DNA of 64,000 nucleotides from an uncultured Alphaproteobacteria bacterium (GCA_937892955.1 CALBKH010000107.1:62001-126000), one strand, 5' to 3'; positions 54,273 to 63,248 are shown, counted from the stretch's first letter. Made by a program: numbers and translations. Notes: generated by a model not told the origin, from the sequence alone.

Positions 54273-55487
54273 ATGGACGAAACCATCGAAGGACGTCGAT
54301 CGGTCTTGCGGCGCCTGCCCCGGGGGATCTGGGCGCTGGGGTTCGTGTCTCTCTTGATGGACGTCTCCTCGGAGATGATCCACGCCCTGCTTCCCGTCTA
54401 CCTCGTCACCGTGCTGGGCACGTCGATGGTGACGGTCGGGTTCATCGAGGGGATCGCCGAGGCGACGGCGGCCATCACCAAGATCTTCTCCGGTGCGCTC
54501 TCCGACCGACTGGGCAAGCGGAAGGCTCTGGCCGCGTTCGGCTACGGGCTCGCGGCCTTCACCAAACCGGTGTTCCCACTGGCGCCGACGGTCGGTTGGC
54601 TGATCGGTGCCCGCTTCGTCGACCGGGTGGGCAAGGGGATCAGGGGGGCACCGCGCGACGCGCTCGTCGCCGACCTTTCGTCTCCTGATACGAGAGGAGC
54701 CGCATTCGGCCTGCGGCAATCGCTCGACACGGTCGGCGCCTTCGTCGGCCCGTTGTTGGCGATCGTCTTGATGTGGGCTACGGCGAACAGCTTCCACGCC
54801 GTCTTCTGGTGGTCCGTCGTGCCCGGCTTTATGGCGCTCGGCCTCATTCTTTTCGCCGTCCACGAACCGGAGCGACCGGAGACACTGCGCCGCGTGCGGA
54901 ATCCGCTCGCCGTCGTCGAACTGCGGCGTCTCGGGCGTGCCTATTGGATGGTGGTCGCGGTCTCGGCCGTCTTCACACTCGCCCGCTTCAGTGAGGCCTT
55001 TCTGGTCCTACGAGCGCAGAACGTCGGCGTTCCGATCGCGCTCGTTCCGGCCGTCATGGTGGTGATGAACATCGTCTATGCGGCTGCTGCGACCCCGGCC
55101 GGTATGGTTTCGGATCGCCTCGGTCGCTCGGGGATCCTGTTCTTCGGCTTCGGCATGCTGATCGTTGCCGACGTCGTTCTCGCGCTCGTGCCGTCACTTC
55201 CAGGCCTCGCCATGGGTGTCGCGGCGTGGGGCCTCCATATGGGGCTCACGCAAGGGCTTCTGACGACGCTGGTCGCCGACACCGTACCGCCGGAACTACG
55301 CGGCACGGCCTTCGGCGCGTTCAACTTCGTATCAGGTCTCGCGATGCTCGCCGCGAGCATCATCGCGGGTGCCTTGTGGGACGGAGTCGGGCCGGCCGGC
55401 ACCTTCCTGGCGGGAGCGGCGTTCGCGGCCGTCGCGATGGTCGGGCTTCTCGTCGTCCGAGCGAACCAGAGAGGGAAGGCTGCATGA
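54273..55487 (+). CDS. MFS transporter of the fluoride operon
   Basis: This major facilitator of 404 residues has about twelve membrane segments, motif A between helices 2 and 3 (GALSDRLGKRKAL) and a repeat copy GMVSDRLGRSGIL. The frame is open upstream to 54213, but that part codes the riboswitch terminator, so ATG 54273 is chosen. It is the first gene under the fluoride switch. A role in fluoride or general ion tolerance is inferred; the substrate is unknown. Confidence 0.88.
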   Translation: MDETIEGRRSVLRRLPRGIWALGFVSLLMDVSSEMIHALLPVYLVTVLGTSMVTVGFIEGIAEATAAITKIFSGALSDRLGKRKALAAFGYGLAAFTKPVFPLAPTVGWLIGARFVDRVGKGIRGAPRDALVADLSSPDTRGAAFGLRQSLDTVGAFVGPLLAIVLMWATANSFHAVFWWSVVPGFMALGLILFAVHEPERPETLRRVRNPLAVVELRRLGRAYWMVVAVSAVFTLARFSEAFLVLRAQNVGVPIALVPAVMVVMNIVYAAAATPAGMVSDRLGRSGILFFGFGMLIVADVVLALVPSLPGLAMGVAAWGLHMGLTQGLLTTLVADTVPPELRGTAFGAFNFVSGLAMLAASIIAGALWDGVGPAGTFLAGAAFAAVAMVGLLVVRANQRGKAA

Positions 55488-55681
55488 AGCTGCTCCGAGA
55501 TCTCTGGACGCTCTTTTTCGTGGATCGAGGTTTTGCAGCGTCGCTGCTGGCGGTGTTCGGCCTCGCGGGCGTCCTCCAATTCGTGTTCCTGGCCAGCCTG
55601 CCAACGGTTCTCGCCGTAGTCGGCCTCGGCTGCATGACTGCTCTGGTGGGTGTCGAGCTTTCGAAAGACAAGGATGATTGA
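55484..55681 (+). CDS. Small two-helix membrane protein
   Basis: The 65-residue protein starts on the MFS stop (ATGA) and ends inside the crcB start. It has two hydrophobic segments (AASLLAVFGLAGVLQFVFLA and VLAVVGLGCMTALVGV). No family is recognised. Its place between an MFS carrier and crcB suggests it assists fluoride export or is a regulatory micro-protein of the operon. Confidence 0.65.
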   Translation: MKLLRDLWTLFFVDRGFAASLLAVFGLAGVLQFVFLASLPTVLAVVGLGCMTALVGVELSKDKDD

Positions 55682-56066
55682 TGACATGCTCTCCTATCTG
55701 ATCGTGTTCTTGGGGGCCGGGATCGGCGGCTCGCTCCGCCACGGAACCAATCTCGCGACCGCGAAGTGGTTCGGTGTCGACTTCCCTTACGGAACCTTGA
55801 CCGTCAACGTGGTCGGATCGCTGGTGATGGGCCTGCTGGCTGGGTATTTCGCGTTCAAGGGCACCGTGTCACAGCCTTGGCGCCTGTTCCTCGCGACCGG
55901 CATTCTCGGCGGTTTCACGACCTTCTCGTCGTTTTCGTTGGACATGGTGGCGCTGTGGGAACGCAACGAGATCGCGCTTCTCGCCATCTACGCAGTCGTG
56001 TCGCTCGTCGCTTCCGTGGCGGGGCTCATGATCGGTCTTCATGCCGTTCGCGGGGTGTTGTCGTGA
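55674..56066 (+). CDS. crcB: Fluoride ion channel CrcB (Fluc)
   Basis: The 130-residue membrane protein has four helices, with the conserved GTLTVNVVGSLVMG and GGFTTFSSFSLDMVALWERN. These hold the fluoride path and Na-binding site. It assembles as a dual-topology dimer. Start at ATG 55674 (MIDDMLSY) overlaps the small gene; ATG 55686 is an alternative. It exports fluoride and is placed under a fluoride riboswitch. Confidence 0.95.
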   Translation: MIDDMLSYLIVFLGAGIGGSLRHGTNLATAKWFGVDFPYGTLTVNVVGSLVMGLLAGYFAFKGTVSQPWRLFLATGILGGFTTFSSFSLDMVALWERNEIALLAIYAVVSLVASVAGLMIGLHAVRGVLS

Positions 56067-56644
56067 AACGTCTGCTCGGGACCTTTTGGGGCCGCTCGAT
56101 CGCCGTCACTGTTGGGAGTGTTCTGCTCATCGCTGCCGTGTGTGGCGCTTGGGTCGGATGGATCCAAGCCTTCGGCAATGTTTCCGTCGAATTCGGCGGA
56201 GATTTGGTACGCAGCGCACAACTCGATCCGGCGACGATGGCGAAGGTCCTCGAACAGTATCGGATCCGCACCGTCATCAATCTCAGGGGTGCGAATCCCG
56301 GCGACGATTGGTTCGATGGCGAGGTATTGGCCGCCGAGAAGGTTGGGGCGAGCCATGTGAGCTTGGCATTGTCCGCCACCCGAGAGCCGGACGATCAACT
56401 CCTCACTACGTTGACCGACATCCTGAAGTCGGCGAAGCGCCCCATCCTGATCCACTGCAACTGGGGATCGGATCGCACAGGCTTGGCGGCCGCGCTCTAC
56501 GGGCTCGCCGTGAAGAAGGTCGGTGTCGACGAAGCGGCCGGGCAACTTTCCTTCCGCTACGGCCATTTTCCCTGGCTGACGAGTGAAACCGGGGCGATGG
56601 ACCGGGCCTTTTGGCGGGCCGCCGGTGCAGGCGACGCGCGATGA
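56063..56644 (+). CDS. Membrane-anchored dual-specificity/tyrosine phosphatase-like protein
   Basis: The 193-residue protein starts at GTG overlapping the crcB stop. It has an N-terminal membrane anchor (SIAVTVGSVLLIAAVCGAW) and a cysteine phosphatase domain with the CX5R loop in HCNWGSDRTGL and an upstream aspartate (ANPGDDWFDGE). Proteins of this kind are known members of fluoride-riboswitch operons in some bacteria. The substrate is unknown; CX5R phosphatases can be fluoride-tolerant, unlike metal-dependent ones. Confidence 0.82.
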   Translation: MKRLLGTFWGRSIAVTVGSVLLIAAVCGAWVGWIQAFGNVSVEFGGDLVRSAQLDPATMAKVLEQYRIRTVINLRGANPGDDWFDGEVLAAEKVGASHVSLALSATREPDDQLLTTLTDILKSAKRPILIHCNWGSDRTGLAAALYGLAVKKVGVDEAAGQLSFRYGHFPWLTSETGAMDRAFWRAAGAGDAR

Positions 56645-56675
56645 ACAGCAAATCGATCGGGAGGAGGACAAGATC

Positions 56676-57521
56676 ATGACGCACATCACGGAGCCTAGGG
56701 TCGTCGATGGTCTGCGCATTCTGGTGCTCCTGCCCGAGCCGGAAACCGTGGCGGCAGCGCTGGACTGCGCAATCGCGGCCTCTCGCGGGCGCGACGCTCG
56801 CGTCGAAGCCGTCCAGATCGGCTTTGACCCGGAAAAGGGGATCGTCTCCGCCGAAGAACTCGACATCCAGCAGATCCGCGCGGCCTTCGAGGGAAGCGCC
56901 GCCGATCGCCGTGCGCGAGTGACAGGCGAGTTCGATGCTTGGAAGTCCAGGACGCCGGCTGGGAAGGTGGTCGACCTGCGTGCCGACGTCGGCGTCGTCG
57001 AAGGCTATGTAGAGATGGAGGCCCGATCGGTCGATATGATCGTGATCGGCCGTCCATCCAACCTCGACGCGCGCGATGCTCTGCATGCGGCACTGTTTCG
57101 AACCGAGCGTCTGGTTCTCGTCGTGCCGGTGACGGCGGCAGGTGTCGCGAGCTTGGGACGGCGGATCGTCGTTGGTTGGAAGCCGACGGATCAGGCTAGG
57201 CGTGCCGTGGAGACGGCTACCCCGTGGTTGAAAGCGGCGAACGAGGTGACCGTCGTCTCTGTCGACAAGCCGGGTACGCCCCCTTACGAGCCGAGCGCAC
57301 GTGGCCTGTTCGGTCGGCTCGGGATCGACGCACGCTTCGTCACGCTGTGCCGTGAGGGGCGTAGCGTCGGCGAGCAATTGCTCGTCGAGGCGCACAGGCT
57401 CGACGGCGACTGCCTGTTGATCGGCGCTTACCACCACGGTCCACTCTGGGAAGCGGTGCTCGGCGGCGTGACGCGCGATGTCCTCGCCCAACTTGATCTT
57501 CCCGTCTTCATGCGCCGGTGA
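56676..57521 (+). CDS. Universal stress protein (UspA family)
   Basis: The 281-residue protein starts at ATG 56676 after a GGAGGA site. Two Usp-like halves can be seen: VEMEARSVDMIVIGRPSN in the first and DGDCLLIGAYHHGPL with VLGGVTRDVLAQLDLPVFM in the second. The ATP-binding G-x2-G-x9-G(S/T) motif is only partly kept. Usp genes accompany crcB in fluoride-responsive operons. It lies between the phosphatase and enolase genes. Confidence 0.85.
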   Translation: MTHITEPRVVDGLRILVLLPEPETVAAALDCAIAASRGRDARVEAVQIGFDPEKGIVSAEELDIQQIRAAFEGSAADRRARVTGEFDAWKSRTPAGKVVDLRADVGVVEGYVEMEARSVDMIVIGRPSNLDARDALHAALFRTERLVLVVPVTAAGVASLGRRIVVGWKPTDQARRAVETATPWLKAANEVTVVSVDKPGTPPYEPSARGLFGRLGIDARFVTLCREGRSVGEQLLVEAHRLDGDCLLIGAYHHGPLWEAVLGGVTRDVLAQLDLPVFMRR

Positions 57522-57577
57522 ACGGCGACGAAAACTCTCGGGTGTCCCGGGTCCTCGAATTCGAAAAGGAGAACACC

Positions 57578-58849
57578 ATGTCGACCATCACTTCGGTCTC
57601 GGCTCACGAAATCCTCGATTCGCGCGGCAATCCGACGGTTCGCGTCTTCGTCGGGCTCGACGACGGAACGCGAGTCTCGGCGTCGGTGCCTTCCGGTGCG
57701 TCGACCGGTGAGCACGAGGCGGTCGAGCTGCGCGACAGCGACAAGGCGCGGTACGGCGGCAAGGGGGTATTGAAGGCCGTCGCCAACGTCGCCGACGTGA
57801 TCGCCCCGGCGCTCGTCGGCCGCGACCCGATGGCCCAGGCCGTGATCGACGAGCTGATGCTCGATCTCGACGGCACGTCCAACAAGGCGAAGCTCGGTGC
57901 GAATGCCATTCTCGGCGTATCGATGGCCGTGGCCCGAGCCGCCGCGACGAGCGCGAAGCTGCCCCTCTACGCCTATCTCGGCGGCGTGGGGGCGACGCGT
58001 CTGCCGGTGCCGATGATGAACATCCTCAACGGTGGGAAACACGCCGACAACAGCGTCGACTTCCAGGAGTTCATGGTGATGCCGGTCGGTCGGCCGACGT
58101 TCGCCGAGGCACTGCGCTGTGGGGCCGAGACCTTTCATGCGCTGGCGAAAATCCTGGCGAAGAAGGGTTACTCGACCGCCGTCGGCGACGAAGGTGGCTT
58201 CGCGCCCAATCTGAAGAGCAACGAGGAGGCGTGCGAGCTGATCGTCGAGGCGATCACCGCGGCGGGCTATGAGCCGGGCCGGGACGCCGTCATTGCGCTC
58301 GATCCGGCAGCGAGTTCGTTCTTCTCGAACGGCGGCTACGATCTTTCGAAGTCCGGTTCCGGCCGTAAGTCGAGCGCCGAGATGATCGCGCTCTATGAGA
58401 AGTGGATCGACACCTACCCGATTGCCTCGATCGAGGACGGCCTCGACGAGAACGACTGGGACGGCTTCGCCGCCCAGACGGCGGCGCAGGGCGACCGCAT
58501 CCAGATCGTCGGTGACGACATCTTCGTCACCAACCCGGCCTTCGTCGCCCGCGGCATCGAGAAGAAGGCGGCCAATGCGGTTCTGATCAAGCTCAACCAG
58601 ATCGGCACGGTGACCGAGACGGTTCGCACCATCGCGCTCTGCCGCAAAGCCGGCTGGGCCTACGTCATCTCGCATCGCTCCGGCGAGACCGAGGACACGT
58701 TCATGGCCGACTTCGCGGTGGCGATGGGCGGGGGTCAGATCAAGACCGGTTCGGCGTGCCGCAGCGAGCGCATCGCCAAATACAACCGACTGCTGGAGAT
58801 CGAGAGCGAACTCGGCAAAACGGCGGAGTTCGGTTCGCCGTTTGCCTGA
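57578..58849 (+). CDS. eno: Enolase (extra, fluoride-operon copy)
   Basis: The 423-residue enzyme interconverts 2-phosphoglycerate and phosphoenolpyruvate. Conserved parts are SAHEILDSRGNPTVRV, PSGASTGEHEAVELRD, DFQEFMVMPVG, VGDEGGFAPNL, SIEDGLDENDWDGF and the loop SHRSGETEDTFMADFAV. Start ATG 57578 follows an AAAGGAG site. Enolase is a main target of fluoride, so an extra copy in this operon would buffer inhibition; the housekeeping eno is expected on the chromosome. The stop is followed by a GCCCCCG/CGGGGGC hairpin without T-tract. Confidence 0.95.
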   Translation: MSTITSVSAHEILDSRGNPTVRVFVGLDDGTRVSASVPSGASTGEHEAVELRDSDKARYGGKGVLKAVANVADVIAPALVGRDPMAQAVIDELMLDLDGTSNKAKLGANAILGVSMAVARAAATSAKLPLYAYLGGVGATRLPVPMMNILNGGKHADNSVDFQEFMVMPVGRPTFAEALRCGAETFHALAKILAKKGYSTAVGDEGGFAPNLKSNEEACELIVEAITAAGYEPGRDAVIALDPAASSFFSNGGYDLSKSGSGRKSSAEMIALYEKWIDTYPIASIEDGLDENDWDGFAAQTAAQGDRIQIVGDDIFVTNPAFVARGIEKKAANAVLIKLNQIGTVTETVRTIALCRKAGWAYVISHRSGETEDTFMADFAVAMGGGQIKTGSACRSERIAKYNRLLEIESELGKTAEFGSPFA

Positions 58850-58918
58850 TGGAAACGCCCCCGTCGACGAAGTATTTCGGCTGCGGGGGCCTTCTCGGTC
58901 CGGAGTGCGAAGTAGCCG

Positions 58919-59899
58919 TCACGTCTCGGCGACGACCCGCCCCATGTCGGTGATGTCGTAGCCGCCGATACTGCGGAACTCGTTCTGGAACTTCGTCGAG
59001 CGCAGGATTTCGAGCATGGTGCGGATCTCGGGGCGGTCGAGATGCTCGGTCTTGACGACGAGGTCGTAGCGCTCCCGTTTCATCGGCACGAAGTCGAGAT
59101 TGTCGACCTGTCGGGCGATCTTCTCCGTTCCCACCGCCACATCGGCCTCGGCGCGCCCGACCGCGCTGGCCACGGCGAGATGAGACTGGTTCTCGTCACT
59201 CCAGCCGGCGATCCGACTGCCCCACAGCCCCAGGAGCTTGAGGTTCTCGTCGAGCAGGACGCGTGAGCCGGCACCCTTCTCGCGGTTGATCATACAGATG
59301 TCGTCGCGACCGAAATCGGCCCAAGAGGTGATGCCCTTCGGGTTGCCCTTGGCGACGTAGAGCCCCTGTGTCCGGTAGGTGATGTTGACGATTGTGCAGC
59401 GGACGCCCGGCAGCAGAGCCCGGACGTGGGGCGTGTTGTAGTCGTCGCTCGTGCTGTCCCACAGGTGCGCCGTCGCGACGGCGACCTTGTCGTGATAGAG
59501 CGAGACGAGGCTGTCGTAGCTGCCGATATAGGCCCTCAGCGCCATGACGCCGTGGTGGCGCATGAAGTTCGACAGGATGTCGAGCACCAGATCCTGGCCG
59601 CAGATGACGAAGCCGGCGTTCTTCCGGTGCTCCGCCGACAAGTCGAAATAGCGCGTCTCGTCGAGCGCGGTGGGCTTCGGTAGGGCCGGTGGGAGCGGCG
59701 CCGTCTTCGACGCCTCGATGCAGGCGAGCACGTCGGCCTCGGTGAAGCGGATCTTTCGGCCGACCTTGTAGTGGCCGATGCCACCGTTCTTGATCAGCGT
59801 GTAGACGCCGCTCCGACTGATGTTCAGTCGCTCGGCGACATCCTCGACCGTCAGGGCATCGCTGGGGGGCATGGCGGGTTCGTCTCTTTTCATTTTCAT
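58919..59899 (-). CDS. HTH (excisionase-type) regulator with periplasmic-binding-like domain
   Basis: The 326-residue protein has an N-terminal excisionase-type helix-turn-helix (ALTVEDVAERLNISRSGVYTLIKNGG, ending KIRFTEADV). A PBP-like domain of about 230 residues follows (GFVICGQDLVLDILSNFM, YVAKGNPKGITSWADF, MINREKGAGSRVLLDENL). Members of this family sense oxyanions such as molybdate or tungstate. It is transcribed divergently from the exporter and mod operon, the usual place for its targets. Alternative starts at ATG 59893 are possible. Confidence 0.85.
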   Translation of the reverse strand: MKMKRDEPAMPPSDALTVEDVAERLNISRSGVYTLIKNGGIGHYKVGRKIRFTEADVLACIEASKTAPLPPALPKPTALDETRYFDLSAEHRKNAGFVICGQDLVLDILSNFMRHHGVMALRAYIGSYDSLVSLYHDKVAVATAHLWDSTSDDYNTPHVRALLPGVRCTIVNITYRTQGLYVAKGNPKGITSWADFGRDDICMINREKGAGSRVLLDENLKLLGLWGSRIAGWSDENQSHLAVASAVGRAEADVAVGTEKIARQVDNLDFVPMKRERYDLVVKTEHLDRPEIRTMLEILRSTKFQNEFRSIGGYDITDMGRVVAET

Positions 59900-60086
59900 T
59901 CATATTCGTTCGCGCAGATTGCCGAAAATTGCATCGTTCGTCCATCTCGTTCGTCTTTACAGCGCGAAGAGACACGGCTTCCCTGCTCAAAAGAAGAGGG
60001 AAGTGCGCGAAATATCTCATTCCATGCACTTTCATATTCTTTCATGCATGGCGCCGAGACGGCGCTGGAGACCTCGAGGAAACGAG
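59900..60086. promoter_or_regulatory. Divergent control region of the molybdate locus
   Basis: The gap contains direct repeats: CATATTCGTTC (59901-59911) and CATATTCTTTC (near 60029-60039), with further TCGTTCGTC repeats between them. They are candidate operators for the HTH-PBP-like regulator on both sides. No recognised Mo-box dyad (ATATAG-type) was seen. Confidence 0.45.
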
Positions 60087-60935
60087 ATGAGCGAAGCGCC
60101 GACCGTAGCCGTATCGAATACCGAAGGAGGTCCCTCGGACGTCGCGCCCGTGGCGATGCGGTCGGCCGCGCCGGCCTTCGCCGGTGGCGCACTCATCGGC
60201 TCGCTCGGCGGGCTGATCGGGCTCGGCGGGGCGGAGTTCCGCCTGCCGCTGCTGATCGGGCCCTATCGCTTCCGGGCGCTCGAGGCGGTGATCCTCAACA
60301 AGGCGATGAGCCTGATCGTCGTCGCCTCGGCGCTGCCGTTCCGCGCCGTTGCCGTACCCTTCGCGACCGTCGCCGATCATTGGCCGGTCATCGTCAACCT
60401 GCTCGCCGGGAGCCTCGCCGGTGCCTGGCTCGGTGCGGGGTGGGCGACGAAGCTCGGATCGAAGGCGCTCTACCGCATCATCGCCGTGTTGTTGGTCCTG
60501 ATCGCCGGGGCGTTGCTGTTCGGGCACGAGACGGGCGGGGCGCACGCCGCCCTGACCGGCTCGTGGCAGATGATCGCCGGCGTCCTGGCGGGGTTCGGCA
60601 TCGGCGTCGTCGCGGCGCTGATGGGGGTGGCCGGCGGGGAGCTGTTGATCCCGACGCTGGTTCTTCTCTTCGGTGTCGACATCAAGCTCGCGGGCTCCCT
60701 GTCGCTCGCCGTCAGCCTGCCGACGATGGTCGTCGGCTTCGCTCGCTACAGCCGCGACAGCGCCTTCGCCACGCTCGCCCGCAACAAGCGCTTCGTCATC
60801 GTCATGGCGATCGGCTCGATCGTCGGCAGTTTCATCGGTGGGCGTCTGCTCGGCCTCGTGTCTTCGTCCGTGCTGCTGCCGGTCCTGGCGCTGATCCTCG
60901 TCCTCTCCTCGGTGAAGGTCTGGCGGCACGGGTGA
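60087..60935 (+). CDS. TauE/SafE family sulfite/oxyanion exporter
   Basis: The 282-residue membrane protein of the TSUP family has seven to eight helices in two repeats, with GGLIGLGGAEFRLPLL and ALMGVAGGELLIPTLVLLFG as the family glycine motifs. It probably moves sulfite or a related anion. Sulfate-like oxyanions and molybdate share chemistry, which may explain its place in front of the modA genes. ATG 60087 follows GAGGAAACGAG, a good site. The first frame-open residues further upstream are non-coding. Confidence 0.85.
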   Translation: MSEAPTVAVSNTEGGPSDVAPVAMRSAAPAFAGGALIGSLGGLIGLGGAEFRLPLLIGPYRFRALEAVILNKAMSLIVVASALPFRAVAVPFATVADHWPVIVNLLAGSLAGAWLGAGWATKLGSKALYRIIAVLLVLIAGALLFGHETGGAHAALTGSWQMIAGVLAGFGIGVVAALMGVAGGELLIPTLVLLFGVDIKLAGSLSLAVSLPTMVVGFARYSRDSAFATLARNKRFVIVMAIGSIVGSFIGGRLLGLVSSSVLLPVLALILVLSSVKVWRHG

Positions 60936-60991
60936 GGTTCCTACTTCCCCCAACCGCCCAACGATCTTCACACCACTTTGCTGGAGGCTCC

Positions 60992-61774
60992 ATGTTTCAA
61001 GAACGACGTTCGGTTGTTGCCCTTTACGGCATGCTGGTGGGGGCCATGCTCCTCGGTATACCTCAGAGCACTCGTGCGGCCGAGATCCAGGTCGCCGTCG
61101 CTGCCAACTTCACTGCGCCGATGCAGAAGATCGCCGCCGAGTTCGAGGCGGAGACCGGCCACAAGGCCGTCCTCGCCTTCGGAACCGTCGGCAAGTTCTA
61201 CTCGCAGATGAAGGCCGGTGCGCCGTTCGAGGTGCTCGTCTCCTCCGATCGCGAGACACCGGACGCGTTGGTGCGAGACGGTCTCGCGATCGGCGAGACA
61301 CGCTTCACCTATGCCATCGGCAAGCTCACCCTGTGGAGCGCCACGCCCGGCGTCGTCGACGACAAGGGCGAGGTTCTTCGGACCGGCTCCTATCGGCACC
61401 TCGCGCTCGCCAACCCCAAGCTCGCGGTCTACGGCGCCGCAGGACAGGTCGTGATGAAGAAGCTCGGGGTCTGGGAAGCGATCGAACCGAAGCTCGTGAC
61501 CGCCGAGAACATCTCCCAGGCCTACCAGTTCGTCGCCAGCGGCAATGCCGAACTCGGCTTCGTGGCCTTCTCCCAGATCGTCGGGCCGGACGGCAAGGTC
61601 GCCAATGGGTCGACATGGATGGTCCCGGCCGACCTCTACCCGCAGCTCGCCCAAGACGTGATCCTGCTCGCTCCCGGCAAGGACAGCGCGGCGGCCAAGG
61701 ACCTCGTCGACCATCTCCGGTCGGACAAGGCCCGCGCGATCATCCGTTCCTATGGCTACGACCTCCCCAACTGA
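60992..61774 (+). CDS. modA: Molybdate ABC transporter substrate-binding protein (first copy)
   Basis: The 260-residue protein has a signal peptide (residues 1-29, cut after RAAE) and a ModA fold: AANFTAPMQKIAAEFEAETG, GTVGKFYSQMKAGAPFEVLVSSD, ALANPKLAVYGAAGQVVMKKLG and ENISQAYQFVASGNAELGFVAFSQ. It binds molybdate or tungstate in the periplasm. The ATG follows CTGGAGGCTCC. A second modA lies directly downstream, so the pair may differ in ligand preference. Confidence 0.9.
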   Translation: MFQERRSVVALYGMLVGAMLLGIPQSTRAAEIQVAVAANFTAPMQKIAAEFEAETGHKAVLAFGTVGKFYSQMKAGAPFEVLVSSDRETPDALVRDGLAIGETRFTYAIGKLTLWSATPGVVDDKGEVLRTGSYRHLALANPKLAVYGAAGQVVMKKLGVWEAIEPKLVTAENISQAYQFVASGNAELGFVAFSQIVGPDGKVANGSTWMVPADLYPQLAQDVILLAPGKDSAAAKDLVDHLRSDKARAIIRSYGYDLPN

Positions 61775-61786
61775 AAGGTGCGACCC

Positions 61787-62566
61787 ATGTCGTTCATCAA
61801 GTCCCTCGCCGCCGGTCTGGTGGCCGCGTTCGTGTCGCTGGCACCGGCTCAGGCCACCGAGAAGGTCACCATCGCGGCGGCGGCCGACCTCAAGTTCGCC
61901 ATGGACGAGATCGCCGCCACCTTCCGCAAGGCCCACCCCGGTGACGACGTCGATGTGATCTACGGCTCGTCCGGCAAGTTCCACACCCAGATCCAGCAGG
62001 GCGCTCCGTTCGACATCTTCTTCTCCGCCGACGTCGGGTTCGCACGCGAGTTGAAGGCCGCCGGTCAGGCGATCACCGAGCCGAAGCTCTATGCCATCGG
62101 CCGCATCGTGCTGTGGAGCGCCGCCCGCGACGCCAGCAAGCTGACGCTCGCCGATCTGACCGATCCGTCGATCAAGAAGATCGCCATCGCCAATCCGCAG
62201 CACGCCCCTTACGGCAAGCGCGCCGAGGAAGCCCTGCGCGCCGTCGGGCTGTGGGACACCCTCCAGGACAAACTGGTCTTCGGCGAGAACATCGCGCAGA
62301 CGGCCCAGTACGTCCAGAGCGGCGCGGCCGACATCGGCATCATCGCCCTGTCGCTCGCCGTCAATGAGGAACTGACGAGCAAGGGGGGATACGCCCTCAT
62401 TCCAGCCGAGAAGCACTCGCCGTTGGAGCAGGCTTATGTCGTGACCAAGCACGGCGAGGGCAATGCGTTGGCTTCCACCTTCGCCGCTTACATGGCGACA
62501 CCCGACGCCCGTCACATCATGACGCGTTACGGCTTCGTGCTCCCCGGCGAAATCGCGTCGAAGTGA
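61787..62566 (+). CDS. modA: Molybdate ABC transporter substrate-binding protein (second copy)
   Basis: The 259-residue homologue of the first ModA has a signal peptide (MSFIKSLAAGLVAAFVSLAPAQA). Core blocks differ: AAAADLKFAMDEIAATFRKAHPG, GSSGKFHTQIQQGAPFDIFFSADVG and ALSLAVNEELTSKGGYALIPAE. It starts 12 bases after the first stop, so both are in the same operon. The identity to the first copy looks moderate by eye. One could favour tungstate, or both may donate to ModBC. Confidence 0.92.
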   Translation: MSFIKSLAAGLVAAFVSLAPAQATEKVTIAAAADLKFAMDEIAATFRKAHPGDDVDVIYGSSGKFHTQIQQGAPFDIFFSADVGFARELKAAGQAITEPKLYAIGRIVLWSAARDASKLTLADLTDPSIKKIAIANPQHAPYGKRAEEALRAVGLWDTLQDKLVFGENIAQTAQYVQSGAADIGIIALSLAVNEELTSKGGYALIPAEKHSPLEQAYVVTKHGEGNALASTFAAYMATPDARHIMTRYGFVLPGEIASK

Positions 62567-62573
62567 GGGTGCG

Positions 62574-63248
62574 ATGCCAAACGCCGAAGACCTCCAGGCC
62601 GTTCTGCTCACCCTCAGGCTGGCCGCGACCGTCACCGTGCTGCTGCTGCTGATCGGCACGCCGATCGCATGGTGGTTGGCGCGAACGAGGTCCTGGCTCA
62701 AAGGGCCGGTGGGAGCCTTGGTCTCGCTCCCGCTGGTCCTGCCGCCGACGGTGATCGGCTTCTACATGCTGCTCGCCATGGGGCCATGGGGGCCGATCGG
62801 CAGACTGTTCAACACCCTGGGGTGGGGGACCTTGCCGTTCACCTTCACCGGCATCGTCGTGGCCTCGGTCTTCTACTCCATGCCCTTCGTGGTCCAACCC
62901 ATCCAGAACGCCTTCGAGGCCATGGGGGACCGACCCATGGAGGTGGCCGCCACCTTGGGTGCACCCCCTCTCGCGGCATTCTTCACGGTGGCGGTTCCTC
63001 TCGCGCGCTCGGGCTTCGTCACCGCCGCCATTCTGGGGTTCGCTCACACCATCGGCGAGTTCGGCGTCGTGCTGATGATCGGCGGCAACATTCCCGGCAA
63101 GACACGGTTGATCTCGGTGCAGATCTACGATCACGTCGAGGCCATGGAATACGGGCGGGCGCACTGGCTGGCGGCAGGCATGCTGATCTTCAGCTTTCTC
63201 GTCCTGCTCGCCCTCTATTCCCGCCGCAAGGATCGCATCGATGTCTGA
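62574..63248 (+). CDS. modB: Molybdate ABC transporter permease
   Basis: The 224-residue inner-membrane permease has about five helices and the EAA-type loop EVAATLGAPPLAAFFTVAVPLARSG (seen here as EVAATLGAPP). LVSLPLVLPPTVIGFY and FGVVLMIGGNIPGKTR are typical of ModB. It starts eight bases after modA and overlaps modC by eight bases. Confidence 0.94.
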   Translation: MPNAEDLQAVLLTLRLAATVTVLLLLIGTPIAWWLARTRSWLKGPVGALVSLPLVLPPTVIGFYMLLAMGPWGPIGRLFNTLGWGTLPFTFTGIVVASVFYSMPFVVQPIQNAFEAMGDRPMEVAATLGAPPLAAFFTVAVPLARSGFVTAAILGFAHTIGEFGVVLMIGGNIPGKTRLISVQIYDHVEAMEYGRAHWLAAGMLIFSFLVLLALYSRRKDRIDV

